64,000 bases of DNA, from contig CAVVIT010000011.1 in NCBI GenBank assembly GCA_963748405.1, positions 248,001 through 312,000 on the forward strand, given 5' to 3'. Both the position numbers and the translations under genes were made by a program. Shown here piece after piece: positions 51,165-60,750 of the stretch (the first letter of the stretch is position 1; the number at the start of each line of letters is the position of its first letter). The notes beneath the pieces are model-generated. The model saw nothing but the letters and a program-made list of their open reading frames with translations, made no database searches and was not told the origin of the DNA. This DNA comes from Fen-1273 sp963748405 (GTDB taxonomy: Bacteria; Bacteroidota; Ignavibacteria; UBA10030; UBA6906).

Positions 51165-51216
51165 AATCTGTCATTGCGGCGGGTGGCGCCTCCGGCGCCG
51201 CCCGCCGCAATCTGTC
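51165..51216 (+). repeat. Long hairpin flanked by 8-bp direct repeats
   Basis: A 17-base-pair stem (51174-51190 with 51194-51210, one G-T wobble, 3-base loop) lies just after the CBM9-type gene. The direct repeat AATCTGTC occurs at 51165-51172 and 51209-51216. There is no T-run. It could act as a terminator without U-tract or be a small mobile-element remnant. Confidence 0.6.
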
Positions 51217-51288
51217 GCAATCCAGTTCTCCCGTCATACCTCTCTTCGCCGCACACGGACCGGCCACTTCGTAACGGGAAGCACGAAT

Positions 51289-53970
51289 ATGAGCACACAC
51301 CTCAGACGTTCCGGCAGGATTCTCCCTGCCCTCTTTGCGGCTCTTGCACTCCTGGGCCTGCAGACCACGCTGGCGGGGACCACGGGCAAGCTCGCCGGCC
51401 GCGTCGTCGACGAGAAGAAAGAGCCGCTCCCGAACGCGGCCGTCGTCATCGTCGGCACGTCGCTCGGCGCGGTCACGGACCTTGACGGCTACTACGCCGT
51501 TCTGAACATTCCGCCGGGCACGTACACGGTCCAGGTGCGCATGGTGGGCCGCCGGCAGTACACGGCGAAGGGGCTCGAGATCAGCGTCAACAACACGACG
51601 AAGCTCGACGCCGTCCTCGAAGATGAGTCCATCACGACGGAAGCGGTCGTGGTGACGGCGCAGCGGCCGGTCGTCGACGTGGGACTGACGAGCACGGTGG
51701 CGACGGTCACGGACAAGGACATCAAAGCCCTTCCGGTGCAGGAACTTTCGGATATCATCAATCTCCAGGCGGGGGTCGTCGACGGCCACTTCCGGGGGGG
51801 ACGCGCCGGGGAAGTCCAGTACCAGGTGAACGGCGTCTCCGTCAACAACGTATTCGACAATACCTCGACCGTCAGGATCGACCGATCGCTCATCCAGGAA
51901 GTGCAGGTGATCACGGGGACGTTCGACGCCGAGTATGGCCAGGCGATGAGCGGCGTGGTGAACACCGTTCTCAAATCCGGCGGCGAGACGTTCACGTTCA
52001 GCGGCGAAGCCCTGGGAGGCTCCTTCGCGTATGCGAGCGGAGGCGACAGGAATCTCACGTATAAATTCCGGCCGGCGACGACACAGAATTTCCAGGTGAA
52101 CGTCAGCGGTCCGGTGGGACTCCCGCAGACGTATTTTCTCTTCAGCGGCCAGCGGTACGTGTTTGACGACTATCTCTACGGGACGCAGATGTTCCTCCCG
52201 ACGGACACGTCGATTACCAAGTACAAGATCGCCCCCTCCCCCACCGGCAACGGTGCGGAGGTCCCCCTGGGTTCCCGGCGCGAATGGTCGGGACTCGCGA
52301 AGCTCACGAACAGATCTCTCCCGGCCGTCGAAATCAGCTACCAGGCGATATTCAACATCATCGACGGGCGGACCATCGGGAACGGGTCCGGGCTTGACGA
52401 TTATTTCCAGTGGCGGCTGAATCCCGACGGGAGGGCGATTCCCCATACCCGTTCGCTCGTCCACGGCATCGACTGGACGCACACGGTCTCCCCGTCGACC
52501 TTTTACACCGTGAATGTGCGGCAGAATTATTTTGAGTATTATAGCTGGGCGTACGACGATTTCTACGATCCGCGGTACGACTCCGCGGGGCCCCCGCTGT
52601 CGCTTCCGAACAATCAGTACAACGGCGCGATCGTCCAGGGGGTGGACTTCGGGCGCTACCGGCAGATGACGAACACGCTCCTCCTGAAGGCCTCGGTTAC
52701 GAGCCAGGTCTCCCGCGCGCACCAGGTGAAGGCGGGGGTCGAGGTGCAGGATTCGAAAATGGAGTTCGGGACCGCGGGGACGCTCGTGTACCTGGGGAAC
52801 AGCCTGAACCTGAGCCGCATCGTGAACGAGCCCCCGGCCTATCCCGGCGTGCAGACGTACTACCCGATATCGGGTGCGGCATACGTCTCCGACATGATCG
52901 AATGGAATGACCTGACGATACGCGCCGGGGTCAGGGCCGAATTCTTCAACGGACGGTCCTACACGCCGAGCGACCTGGCAAACCCGGCCGACTCGATCCC
53001 GGGCGCTCCCGCATCGTACGCCGTGCGGACGACCCCGAAATATTCCGTGGCACCCCGGTTCGGACTTTCGTATCCTATAACGGTCCGGTCCTCCGTGTTC
53101 TTCTCCTACGGGCATTTCTACCAGCTGCCGAACCTGCAGGACATGTTCACGAACGCGAACTATGCGCGCCTCGGCCTCATCCAGGCGGGGACGCCCGACT
53201 ACACGGTGATGGGGAACCCGGACGTCCGTCCGGAGCGGACGGTCCAGTACGAGTTCGGATACAAGAACGCGGTCACCGACTGGCTCGGCATCTCGGTGAA
53301 CCTGTTTTACAAGGACATACGCGATCTTCTCGGCGTCCAGTTCATACAGACATACACGAGCGCGCAGTACTCCCGGCTCGCCAACGTCGATTTCGGGAAC
53401 GTCACCGGGTTCACGCTTTCGCTCGACCAGCGCCGCGTGGGACTCGTGAGCTCGACGATCGATTACACCTGGCAGATGGCGCAGGGAAATTCCAGCGATC
53501 CGCAGGAGACGGCGACGCTGGCGGCGGCGAACCAGGACGCGCGCCCGCGCACGGTGCCGTTCAACTGGGACCAGCGCCACACGCTCAACGTGACCGTCCA
53601 GCTCTCGCAGCCGGAAAGCTACTCGGTGAGCGCGATCATGAGGTACGCCAGCGGGCAGCCGTACACCCCCTCGGTTGCCTCCGGGTTCGGCTCGCTCATC
53701 GAAACGAACTCCGGCAGGAAGCCGAACGGGTTCCTCATGGACCTGAGGCTCGAGAAGTACTTCATCGTCGCGGGATGGAACCTGAGCGTGTTCGCCCGCG
53801 TGTTCAACCTGTTTGACACGACGTTCTTCAACGGGTTCGTCTACGGCAACACGGGAAGCCCGGCGTATTCGATCACCCCCGCGGCCGACAGGAACAGCAT
53901 CATCGACCCGACGCGGTTCTACCCGCCGCGGCGGATCGAGGTCGGCATCTCCATGAATTCACCTCAATAA
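51289..53970 (+). CDS. TonB-dependent receptor with carboxypeptidase-regulatory N-domain
   Basis: An 893-residue outer-membrane receptor. A signal peptide ends at TTLAG. Residues ~32-115 are a carboxypeptidase-regulatory domain (GKLAGRVVDEKKEPLPNAAV, TDLDGYYAVLNIPPGTY). A plug follows at ~125-235 (VVTAQRPVVDVGLTSTVATV, IQEVQVITGTFDAEYGQAM), then the barrel. It lacks a SusD partner. It forms a block with the FN3-type protein and the PorV-like protein downstream. The likely role is uptake of oligosaccharides released by the neighbouring enzymes; this is inference from context. Confidence 0.92.
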   Translation: MSTHLRRSGRILPALFAALALLGLQTTLAGTTGKLAGRVVDEKKEPLPNAAVVIVGTSLGAVTDLDGYYAVLNIPPGTYTVQVRMVGRRQYTAKGLEISVNNTTKLDAVLEDESITTEAVVVTAQRPVVDVGLTSTVATVTDKDIKALPVQELSDIINLQAGVVDGHFRGGRAGEVQYQVNGVSVNNVFDNTSTVRIDRSLIQEVQVITGTFDAEYGQAMSGVVNTVLKSGGETFTFSGEALGGSFAYASGGDRNLTYKFRPATTQNFQVNVSGPVGLPQTYFLFSGQRYVFDDYLYGTQMFLPTDTSITKYKIAPSPTGNGAEVPLGSRREWSGLAKLTNRSLPAVEISYQAIFNIIDGRTIGNGSGLDDYFQWRLNPDGRAIPHTRSLVHGIDWTHTVSPSTFYTVNVRQNYFEYYSWAYDDFYDPRYDSAGPPLSLPNNQYNGAIVQGVDFGRYRQMTNTLLLKASVTSQVSRAHQVKAGVEVQDSKMEFGTAGTLVYLGNSLNLSRIVNEPPAYPGVQTYYPISGAAYVSDMIEWNDLTIRAGVRAEFFNGRSYTPSDLANPADSIPGAPASYAVRTTPKYSVAPRFGLSYPITVRSSVFFSYGHFYQLPNLQDMFTNANYARLGLIQAGTPDYTVMGNPDVRPERTVQYEFGYKNAVTDWLGISVNLFYKDIRDLLGVQFIQTYTSAQYSRLANVDFGNVTGFTLSLDQRRVGLVSSTIDYTWQMAQGNSSDPQETATLAAANQDARPRTVPFNWDQRHTLNVTVQLSQPESYSVSAIMRYASGQPYTPSVASGFGSLIETNSGRKPNGFLMDLRLEKYFIVAGWNLSVFARVFNLFDTTFFNGFVYGNTGSPAYSITPAADRNSIIDPTRFYPPRRIEVGISMNSPQ

Positions 53971-53999
53971 CTCCAGAGACGAGTGCGGAGAGATCCGTC

Positions 54000-56900
54000 A
54001 TGAAACCAATCCGAACGATCCTCCTTTCAGCGGCGATCATCGCGTGTGCGTGCCGCCTGAGCGCGCAGATCGATCCCCCCCAGGCCCTGCGGGGGACGTC
54101 CACCGCCGAGCGGAAGGGGATGCACGACGCCAACGATATACGGACCGAATTCTGGAACTTCGGCATGGTCGGGAACTACCCCGCCGACCCGCTGAACGTC
54201 GACCTGACGACGTTCCATTCCGTCGAGGTGCCGAAGGGCTCCGGGGTGAACTACAGCGACGGGACGACCCCGTTCGTCCTGGCGCAGATCGATCCCGGCA
54301 CGGGCGTGCCCGTCTATATCATGGAGACGGGATACCGGGAGCGGCAGGCATCGACGGCGAAAGGGCAGATGATGAGGTTCGAGCCCCGCCCGGGATATTT
54401 CCAGGCGAGCACGTCGATCAACGCCGCCCTTTCTCCCGCGATAAGCAACGACCCGAGGACGTGGCCCGCCACGTGGCCCGACAAGGATCATTCGTGGGAC
54501 GGCTCGTGGGACGGGTACTTCGGGAAGCGTCCGGCGGCGGACCAGGAGAGCTTCACCGTCATGGACGACGACTTTTACGACGACAAGCAGCTCTGGCCGA
54601 ATTATCACCCGGATGCGAACGACCTGTCGCGCCACGGGCTCGGCATGCGCGTGGAGGTGAGGGGCTTCCAGTGGTCGAACCCTGAATCCCAGGACGTGAT
54701 TTTCTGGCACTACGACATCACGAACGAAGGGACGACGGATTATCCCCAGGCGGGGCACCAGGAGAACATCATCTTCGGCCTGTACATGGACTCCGGCGTC
54801 GGGGGATCGGCGATCTCCTGCGACGGCATCGCGGAATCGGACGACGACAACGCGTACTATGACAACTCCGTCGCAGGATTGAACCTGGTCTACACGTGGG
54901 ACCTGTACGGTCACGGCGTCGGGCTGGGGACGCTCTGCGCGCCGACCGGGTACGTGGGCTACGCGTACCTCGAGACCCCGGGCAAGCCGTACGACGGGAT
55001 CGATAACGACAAGGACGGGATCATCGACGAAAGCCGGGCGAGCGGGCCGGGACAGAAAATCGTCGGTCAGGGGGCCATCAGCGCCTACGTCAATTCCAGC
55101 CCCCGGTACAACATGACCGATTTCGTGAACTACTACGGCAAGCTCGAAGACCGGCCGGCATTCAAGGCGGGCGTGTGGTGGACGGGGGACGAGGACATGG
55201 ACTGGGTTGCCGAGTATGACGACGTCGGCGCCGACGGCGTCCCGAACACGCACGATATCGGCGAAGGGGACGGGATCCCGACCGCGGGAGAGCCCGATTT
55301 CGACCAGACCGATCCCGACGAGTCGGATCAGATCGGCCTGACCGGTTTCAAAATGAACAGGATCAATCCGGGAAAAGGAAATCCGGACCAGACTGTCGAT
55401 GGTATCATATTCTTCACGAACGCCCTCGACTGGCCGCACCGGCTCTATACGAAGTTCACCGACCCGGACCCGGTGAACCGGTTCGACTACATGGTCGTCA
55501 ACAATTACAATATCGCGTTCCTCTTCGCCTCCGGCCCGTTTACGCTCAAAGCGGGGGATCACGAGCGGTTCAGCCTGGCGCTTGCCTACGGGCGGGATCT
55601 CATCGAGCTCAGGACGGTCGTGTCCGTGGTCGAGGCGATCTATAATGCGAACTACCAGTTCTCGACTCCGCCTCCGACCCCCGTTGCACAGGCCGAGGTG
55701 GGCGACCACTACGTCCAGCTCACGTGGGACGATGCGGCGGAGAATGCGACGAACCCGATTACGCGGATCAACGCGTTCGAGGGATACAGGATCTACCGCT
55801 CCACCGATCCCACGTTCCTTGACCCGAAGGTCATCTCCAACGGGCTCGGGACCGGGACGATCGGCAACGGCAAGCCGGTCGCGCAGTTCGACATCAAGGA
55901 CGGACGCGCGGGATTCACGGCGAAATCGGTGTCGGGCGTCGCCTACTATCTCGGGAGCGAGACCGGGCTGACGCACACCTGGCGCGACACCGCCGTGACG
56001 AACGGCCAGCAGTATTACTACGCCGTCTGCTCGTACGACTGGGGACCGACGCTCGTGAAAGGTCCCGCCTCGTTCACGTATTATCCGTCCGAGAGCCCGA
56101 TCACCGTCTCCCAGACGCTGCGCGGCGGTATCATCCTTCCGAAGAACGTCGTCTCCGTGCGGCCCAACGTGCGGGTCCTCGGTTACACCGCAGCGGGCGT
56201 TTCCCCGGCCGCGCGGTTTTCGGGGACCGGGTTCGGCACCGTCGGCGTGAAGATGGCAAACTCACCGCAGGTGCCGGACAATCACGTCTTCCGGGTGACG
56301 TTCAACAGTGATCCGGACAGCGTGCACGCGATCACGTACACGCTCACGGACACCACGGCGAAGACCGTCCTCTATACGACGGGCAACGTGTTCGACGGAT
56401 CGCTGAACGGCCAGGTGGCCCTGGGGGTGATGCCCGTCGTGTACACGCCCCCCACGATCCTCATTGACTCGGTCAACACCGGGTTTGCCGCCGGGAGCCC
56501 GACAAACGCGAGACTGAGCGTCTCGTACAACGCGACGATCATGCCGATCAACAAACGGCGGTTTGCGTTCCCCGCGGACATCACGATTAAATTCTCGAAC
56601 ACCGTTCTTGATACCTCCGTCGGCCAGTTCCCGTTCAGCCCGCAGCCGGTCAAGTTCACCGTCATCGCACATACGGCTGCCGGGGACGTGAAGCTCCCGT
56701 TCCTGTTCTTCGACCTGAACGGCGATTCCACGCTCAGCCACATCGAAGGGGGAAACCGCGAGAGCATCCAGATCCTGACGGGCCCGGACAGCCTCCCCAC
56801 CGGCAGCAGATCGACATGGACCGTCCAGCTCGTGAACGACAACACGTCGACCCGCACTCCCGGCGCGGGGGACACGTTCGAGCTGAAGCTCCTGAAACCG

Positions 56901-57287
56901 TTCACGACCGGCGACGTCTTCACGTTCACGTCGAAGGCGGAAGCCGTATCCGCCGACGCGGCGAAGCTGGAATTCAAGGGGGCCCCGTACGTTGTCCCCA
57001 ATCCGTACGTGGGGGCGGCGAGCTTTGAGCCCGCGCCGTACGGCGTCCAGGGACGGGGCGACCGTCGGATCGAATTCCGGAACCTCCCGCAGTCGTGCAC
57101 GATCCGCATCTTCACCGTCCGCGGCGACCTCGTCCAGACGATACGCCAGGACGGTACGACCGGCGGGTACGCCGCCTGGGACCTCAGGACGAAGGACAAC
57201 CTTGACGTCGCCCCCGGCCTGTACATCTACCACGTCGATGCCGGGACGTACGGGTCGTTTATCGGCAAATTCGCCATCATTAAGTGA
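54000..57287 (+). CDS. Large secreted protein with fibronectin-III-like domain and variant C-terminal sorting domain
   Basis: A 1095-residue exported protein I cannot name. The signal peptide ends RLSAQ. A calcium-loop-like DGIDNDKDGIIDE lies near residue 330. An FN3-like domain (VAQAEVGDHYVQLTWDDA, FEGYRIYRSTDP) lies near 565-620. The last ~90 residues contain VVPNPYVGAA, RIFTVRGDLVQTI and WDLRTKDNLDVAPGLYIYHV, a FlgD-like C-terminal domain related to but different from the NYPNPFNP type. Gaps to both neighbours (29 and 12 bases) indicate an operon with the receptor and PorV-like genes. It may be a surface partner of the receptor. Confidence 0.75.
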   Translation: MKPIRTILLSAAIIACACRLSAQIDPPQALRGTSTAERKGMHDANDIRTEFWNFGMVGNYPADPLNVDLTTFHSVEVPKGSGVNYSDGTTPFVLAQIDPGTGVPVYIMETGYRERQASTAKGQMMRFEPRPGYFQASTSINAALSPAISNDPRTWPATWPDKDHSWDGSWDGYFGKRPAADQESFTVMDDDFYDDKQLWPNYHPDANDLSRHGLGMRVEVRGFQWSNPESQDVIFWHYDITNEGTTDYPQAGHQENIIFGLYMDSGVGGSAISCDGIAESDDDNAYYDNSVAGLNLVYTWDLYGHGVGLGTLCAPTGYVGYAYLETPGKPYDGIDNDKDGIIDESRASGPGQKIVGQGAISAYVNSSPRYNMTDFVNYYGKLEDRPAFKAGVWWTGDEDMDWVAEYDDVGADGVPNTHDIGEGDGIPTAGEPDFDQTDPDESDQIGLTGFKMNRINPGKGNPDQTVDGIIFFTNALDWPHRLYTKFTDPDPVNRFDYMVVNNYNIAFLFASGPFTLKAGDHERFSLALAYGRDLIELRTVVSVVEAIYNANYQFSTPPPTPVAQAEVGDHYVQLTWDDAAENATNPITRINAFEGYRIYRSTDPTFLDPKVISNGLGTGTIGNGKPVAQFDIKDGRAGFTAKSVSGVAYYLGSETGLTHTWRDTAVTNGQQYYYAVCSYDWGPTLVKGPASFTYYPSESPITVSQTLRGGIILPKNVVSVRPNVRVLGYTAAGVSPAARFSGTGFGTVGVKMANSPQVPDNHVFRVTFNSDPDSVHAITYTLTDTTAKTVLYTTGNVFDGSLNGQVALGVMPVVYTPPTILIDSVNTGFAAGSPTNARLSVSYNATIMPINKRRFAFPADITIKFSNTVLDTSVGQFPFSPQPVKFTVIAHTAAGDVKLPFLFFDLNGDSTLSHIEGGNRESIQILTGPDSLPTGSRSTWTVQLVNDNTSTRTPGAGDTFELKLLKPFTTGDVFTFTSKAEAVSADAAKLEFKGAPYVVPNPYVGAASFEPAPYGVQGRGDRRIEFRNLPQSCTIRIFTVRGDLVQTIRQDGTTGGYAAWDLRTKDNLDVAPGLYIYHVDAGTYGSFIGKFAIIK

Positions 57288-57299
57288 GCGAGGGCGCCC

Positions 57300-58310
57300 A
57301 TGAAGAATCGCATAGCGGTATTGCTGACGATGATGACCCTCGTGACCGGCCTCGCTCCCGGGCAGTCGAAGACGGGGACGACGGTCGGACAATTTCTCAC
57401 GATCGAGCCGAGCGCCCGGATCGGAGGGATGGGGAACGCCGGCGCGACGATGTACGATGAGATCGAGGCCGCGTATTACAACCCGGCGGCGATCGGCCAC
57501 ATCACGCAGAACGGCGTCCAGTTCACGCACAGTCCGTGGCTCGCGGGGATCACGTTCGACTACGCGGGGCTCGCCCTGACGCTCGGCGACCTGGGCAACC
57601 TCTACGGCTCCGTCACCGCGTTGAATTCCGGGGACATCGCGGTGCGGACGGTGGACCAGCCGCTCGGGACGGGGGAGAACTACACGGTCTCGGACATCGC
57701 CTTCGGCATCGGGTACGGGCGCGTGGTCTCGGAGCGGTTCTCGGTCGGCATCCAGGTCAAGTACCTCCAGGAGACGATCTGGCACAGCGCGATGTCCGGG
57801 TTCGCCCTCGACGTCGGAACGCTCTACAGGATATCCCCGGACGGTCTCCACATCGGGGCGAGCATTTCGAATTTCGGGACCCGTCCCCAGTTCAACGGGC
57901 GCGACCTGAGGATCCTGTTCGACCAGAACAAGCTCATCAACGGGGACAATCCCGCGATACCGGCCGAGATCAACACGCTCGATTTTCCGCTGCCGATTCT
58001 CTTCCGCGTCGGCGTCGGGCTCCCCGTCACGGTGGACCAGAACAACAAGCTCCGCTTCGAGGTCGACGCCTATCACCCGAGCGATAACAACGAAAGCGTG
58101 AGCGTCGGGGCGGAATGGCTCTTTTTCGACACGTTCGCCGTGCGGGGCGGATACCAGAACCTCTTCCTGCAGGATTCGGAAGTCGGCCTGACGCTCGGCG
58201 CGGGCATTCATTATTCTCTCGATGACGTCAGGGTGTCGTTCGACTACGCATGGGCGAACCATGGACGGCTGGACTACACGCAGCTCCTGACTTTCGGTGT
58301 GACGTTCTGA
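57300..58310 (+). CDS. PorV/PorQ-family outer-membrane protein
   Basis: A 336-residue outer-membrane barrel of the PorV/PorQ family. A signal peptide ends at about residue 22. The N-terminal segment FLTIEPSARIGGMGNAGATMYDEIEAAYYNPAAIGH is the recognisable family signature, followed by FadL-like strands and a terminal FGVTF. PorV shuttles T9SS substrates from the translocon to the attachment machinery. Its place after an exported protein with a C-terminal sorting-like domain suggests it serves that protein specifically. General T9SS genes are not in the window. Confidence 0.88.
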   Translation: MKNRIAVLLTMMTLVTGLAPGQSKTGTTVGQFLTIEPSARIGGMGNAGATMYDEIEAAYYNPAAIGHITQNGVQFTHSPWLAGITFDYAGLALTLGDLGNLYGSVTALNSGDIAVRTVDQPLGTGENYTVSDIAFGIGYGRVVSERFSVGIQVKYLQETIWHSAMSGFALDVGTLYRISPDGLHIGASISNFGTRPQFNGRDLRILFDQNKLINGDNPAIPAEINTLDFPLPILFRVGVGLPVTVDQNNKLRFEVDAYHPSDNNESVSVGAEWLFFDTFAVRGGYQNLFLQDSEVGLTLGAGIHYSLDDVRVSFDYAWANHGRLDYTQLLTFGVTF

Positions 58311-58324
58311 CATTGATCGGTACC

Positions 58325-60721
58325 ATGAAGAAGTTCAGCACCAGGTACGGCTCGTTCTCTCAAGACGGAGCGGAATACATTGTCACGACGCCGGCAACTC
58401 CCCGGCCGTGGATCAATGTGATCAGCAACGGCGACTACGGGTGCACGGTCTCCCAGACGGGCGCCGGGTACAGCTGGAGAACGCACGCGCAGCTCAACCG
58501 GCTGACGCGCTGGGAGCAGGATCTCGTCAGGGACGAGTGGGGGAAGTTCATCTACATACGTGACGAAAAGGAGAACCTCTGGTCGGCCGGATGGAAGCCG
58601 GTCTGCGCGGAGCCCGACTCCTACAGGTGCCGTCACGGGGTCGGCTACACGGTCATCGAATCGCGGAATTTCGGCGTTGAAACCGCGCTGACGGTCGCCG
58701 TGCCGAACGACGCGCCGCTGGAAGTGTGGAAGCTGACGCTCCGCAACGTCTCCCGCCGGGCGCGGACGCTCAACCTGTACTCGTACATGGAATGGGGGCT
58801 CGGGCAGGCGCCCGACTGGCACCGCGAATTTCACAAATCGTTCATCGAAACTGCCTTCGATCCCGGCGCCCACGCAATTTACGCCACGAAGCGCCTCTGG
58901 GAAGTGCCGACCGACCGCGGCCACTGGAACACGGAATGGCCGTACGTCGCGTTTCATTCCTCCAGCCTGAAGCCCGCCTCCTTTGACACCGACAGGGAAT
59001 CGTTCCTCGGCATGTACGGCGCGGTGGCGCACCCCGCGGGCGTACGGATGAAGAAGCTCAAAGGGAAATCGGGCAACTGGCTCGATCCGTGTGCGAGCCT
59101 TCACCACGTCGTCCGGTTGAAGCCCGGCGAGTCGAAGGAGATCGTCTATACCCTCGGGTGCGCGTCGTCGAAGGATGAGGCCGGAAATCTTGCCCGGGCG
59201 TACGCCGTCGGCGGCGCCGCGGACAGGGCGCTCGAGGCCGTCGCGGCGCGGTGGCGCGCGCTCCTGGAGACCGTGCACGTGGCGACCCCCGAGCCTTCGA
59301 TGGACGTGATGCAGAACGTCTGGCTCAAGTACCAGGCGATTTCGGGGCGCATGTGGGGAAGGACGGCATATTATCAGACCGGGGGGGCCTACGGGTTCCG
59401 CGACCAGCTGCAGGACAGCCAGCTCTGGCTCGCCATAGACCCTGAGCAGACGAAGCGGCAGCTCCTCCTCCACGCCCGGCATCAGTTCGAGGACGGCACC
59501 GTGTACCACTGGTGGCACCCGATTTCTGAGGTGGGGCTCAGGAACCGCATCTCAGACAACCTGCTCTGGCTCCCCTATGTGATGAACTCGTACATCCAGG
59601 AAACGGCGGACCTTGCCCTCCTCGATGTGCGCGAACAGTTTGTCGACACGGCCACGGTCGCCTCCATGTACGAGCACTGCATCCGGGCGATCGAGAAGGC
59701 CCTCGAGCGGTTCAGTGCGCGGGGGCTCCCGTTGATCGGCGAGGGGGACTGGAACGACGGGTTGAGCGCGGTCGGGCTCGACATGAAGGGGGAATCGGTG
59801 TGGCTCGGGCATTTCCTCCACAGGATTCTTCTTGATTTTTCCGCGATCGCCCGGCTCAGGGGGGACGGACCCAGGTCCGGCCGTTATGCCTCCCGTGCGG
59901 AAGTCCTCAGGGGAAAACTCAATACGCTCGCCTGGGACGGCGCATACTACTACGGTGCAACGAAGGATTCGGGGGAAAAGCTCGGCAGCAGTTCCAGCCC
60001 CGAAGGGAGCGTCTGGCTCAATCCGCAGACGTGGGCGGTGATCGGGGGGGTGGCCGACCCCTCCCGTGCGGCCGAAGTCTTCGACGTCGTGGAGAAAAAA
60101 CTCGAATTCGACATCGGGCCTCTCCTCCTCCACCCGGCCTACACGACGCCGGACCGGTTCATCGGCTACCTTACCCGGTACAGCCCCGGCATGCGCGAGA
60201 ACGGGGGCGTCTACACGCACGGGGCGACCTGGGCCGTGATCGCCGCCGCGATGCTGGGGCGGGGGGAAAGTGCCTACAGGATCTACGCGAAGCTCAACCC
60301 GGTCAACCGGGGAAAGAAACCCGACGTGTACTGTGCCGAGCCCTATGTGACCGCGGGGAACATCGAGGGGCCCGAATCCCCGTTTTACGGGAGGGGAGGG
60401 TGGACGTGGTACTCGGGGTCGGCGGCCTGGCTCTTCAGGGTGGGTCTCGAATGGATCCTGGGCATCCGCCCCGCGTATGACGGATTGATCGTCGACCCGT
60501 GCATTCCCCCGGCCTGGGACGGGTATAGCGTTCGCCGCCGGTTCCGCGGCGCGGACTACACGATCACGGTCCGGAATCCCGCGCACGTTGCCTGCGGCGT
60601 CCGTGAAGTCACCGTTGACGGGGAGCGTCTCCCGAAGACGGACGGACTCAGGCACGCCACGCTTCCGGTCTTCCCCGCCGGGAGCGCCCACGCGGTCGTC
60701 GTCGTGATGGGCCGGGTCTAG
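58325..60721 (+). CDS. GH94 family beta-glycoside phosphorylase
   Basis: A 798-residue cytoplasmic GH94 enzyme (no signal peptide); start ATG 58325. It has the N-terminal beta-sandwich (YGSFSQDGAEYIV, GAGYSW, TRWEQDLVRDEWGKFIYIRD), the helical barrel with the catalytic general acid Asp near D478 in GEGDWNDGL, and a C-terminal sandwich. It phosphorolyses a beta-linked glucooligosaccharide to glucose 1-phosphate. The length is like cellobiose phosphorylase. The TRWxxDxxxDxWG and EPDSY elements recall the GH94 domain of cyclic beta-1,2-glucan synthase. With GH144-type genes next door, sophorose or beta-1,2-oligoglucan is my favoured substrate. Confidence 0.88.
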   Translation: MKKFSTRYGSFSQDGAEYIVTTPATPRPWINVISNGDYGCTVSQTGAGYSWRTHAQLNRLTRWEQDLVRDEWGKFIYIRDEKENLWSAGWKPVCAEPDSYRCRHGVGYTVIESRNFGVETALTVAVPNDAPLEVWKLTLRNVSRRARTLNLYSYMEWGLGQAPDWHREFHKSFIETAFDPGAHAIYATKRLWEVPTDRGHWNTEWPYVAFHSSSLKPASFDTDRESFLGMYGAVAHPAGVRMKKLKGKSGNWLDPCASLHHVVRLKPGESKEIVYTLGCASSKDEAGNLARAYAVGGAADRALEAVAARWRALLETVHVATPEPSMDVMQNVWLKYQAISGRMWGRTAYYQTGGAYGFRDQLQDSQLWLAIDPEQTKRQLLLHARHQFEDGTVYHWWHPISEVGLRNRISDNLLWLPYVMNSYIQETADLALLDVREQFVDTATVASMYEHCIRAIEKALERFSARGLPLIGEGDWNDGLSAVGLDMKGESVWLGHFLHRILLDFSAIARLRGDGPRSGRYASRAEVLRGKLNTLAWDGAYYYGATKDSGEKLGSSSSPEGSVWLNPQTWAVIGGVADPSRAAEVFDVVEKKLEFDIGPLLLHPAYTTPDRFIGYLTRYSPGMRENGGVYTHGATWAVIAAAMLGRGESAYRIYAKLNPVNRGKKPDVYCAEPYVTAGNIEGPESPFYGRGGWTWYSGSAAWLFRVGLEWILGIRPAYDGLIVDPCIPPAWDGYSVRRRFRGADYTITVRNPAHVACGVREVTVDGERLPKTDGLRHATLPVFPAGSAHAVVVVMGRV

Positions 60722-60750
60722 TCCCGCCGCGTTCCGGCGAGGGGTATGCA

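Noticed and set aside
54027..55976. Long minus-strand open frame opposite the FN3-type gene
   Set aside because: Composition is a mirror of the sense codons, with no recognisable motif or start signal.
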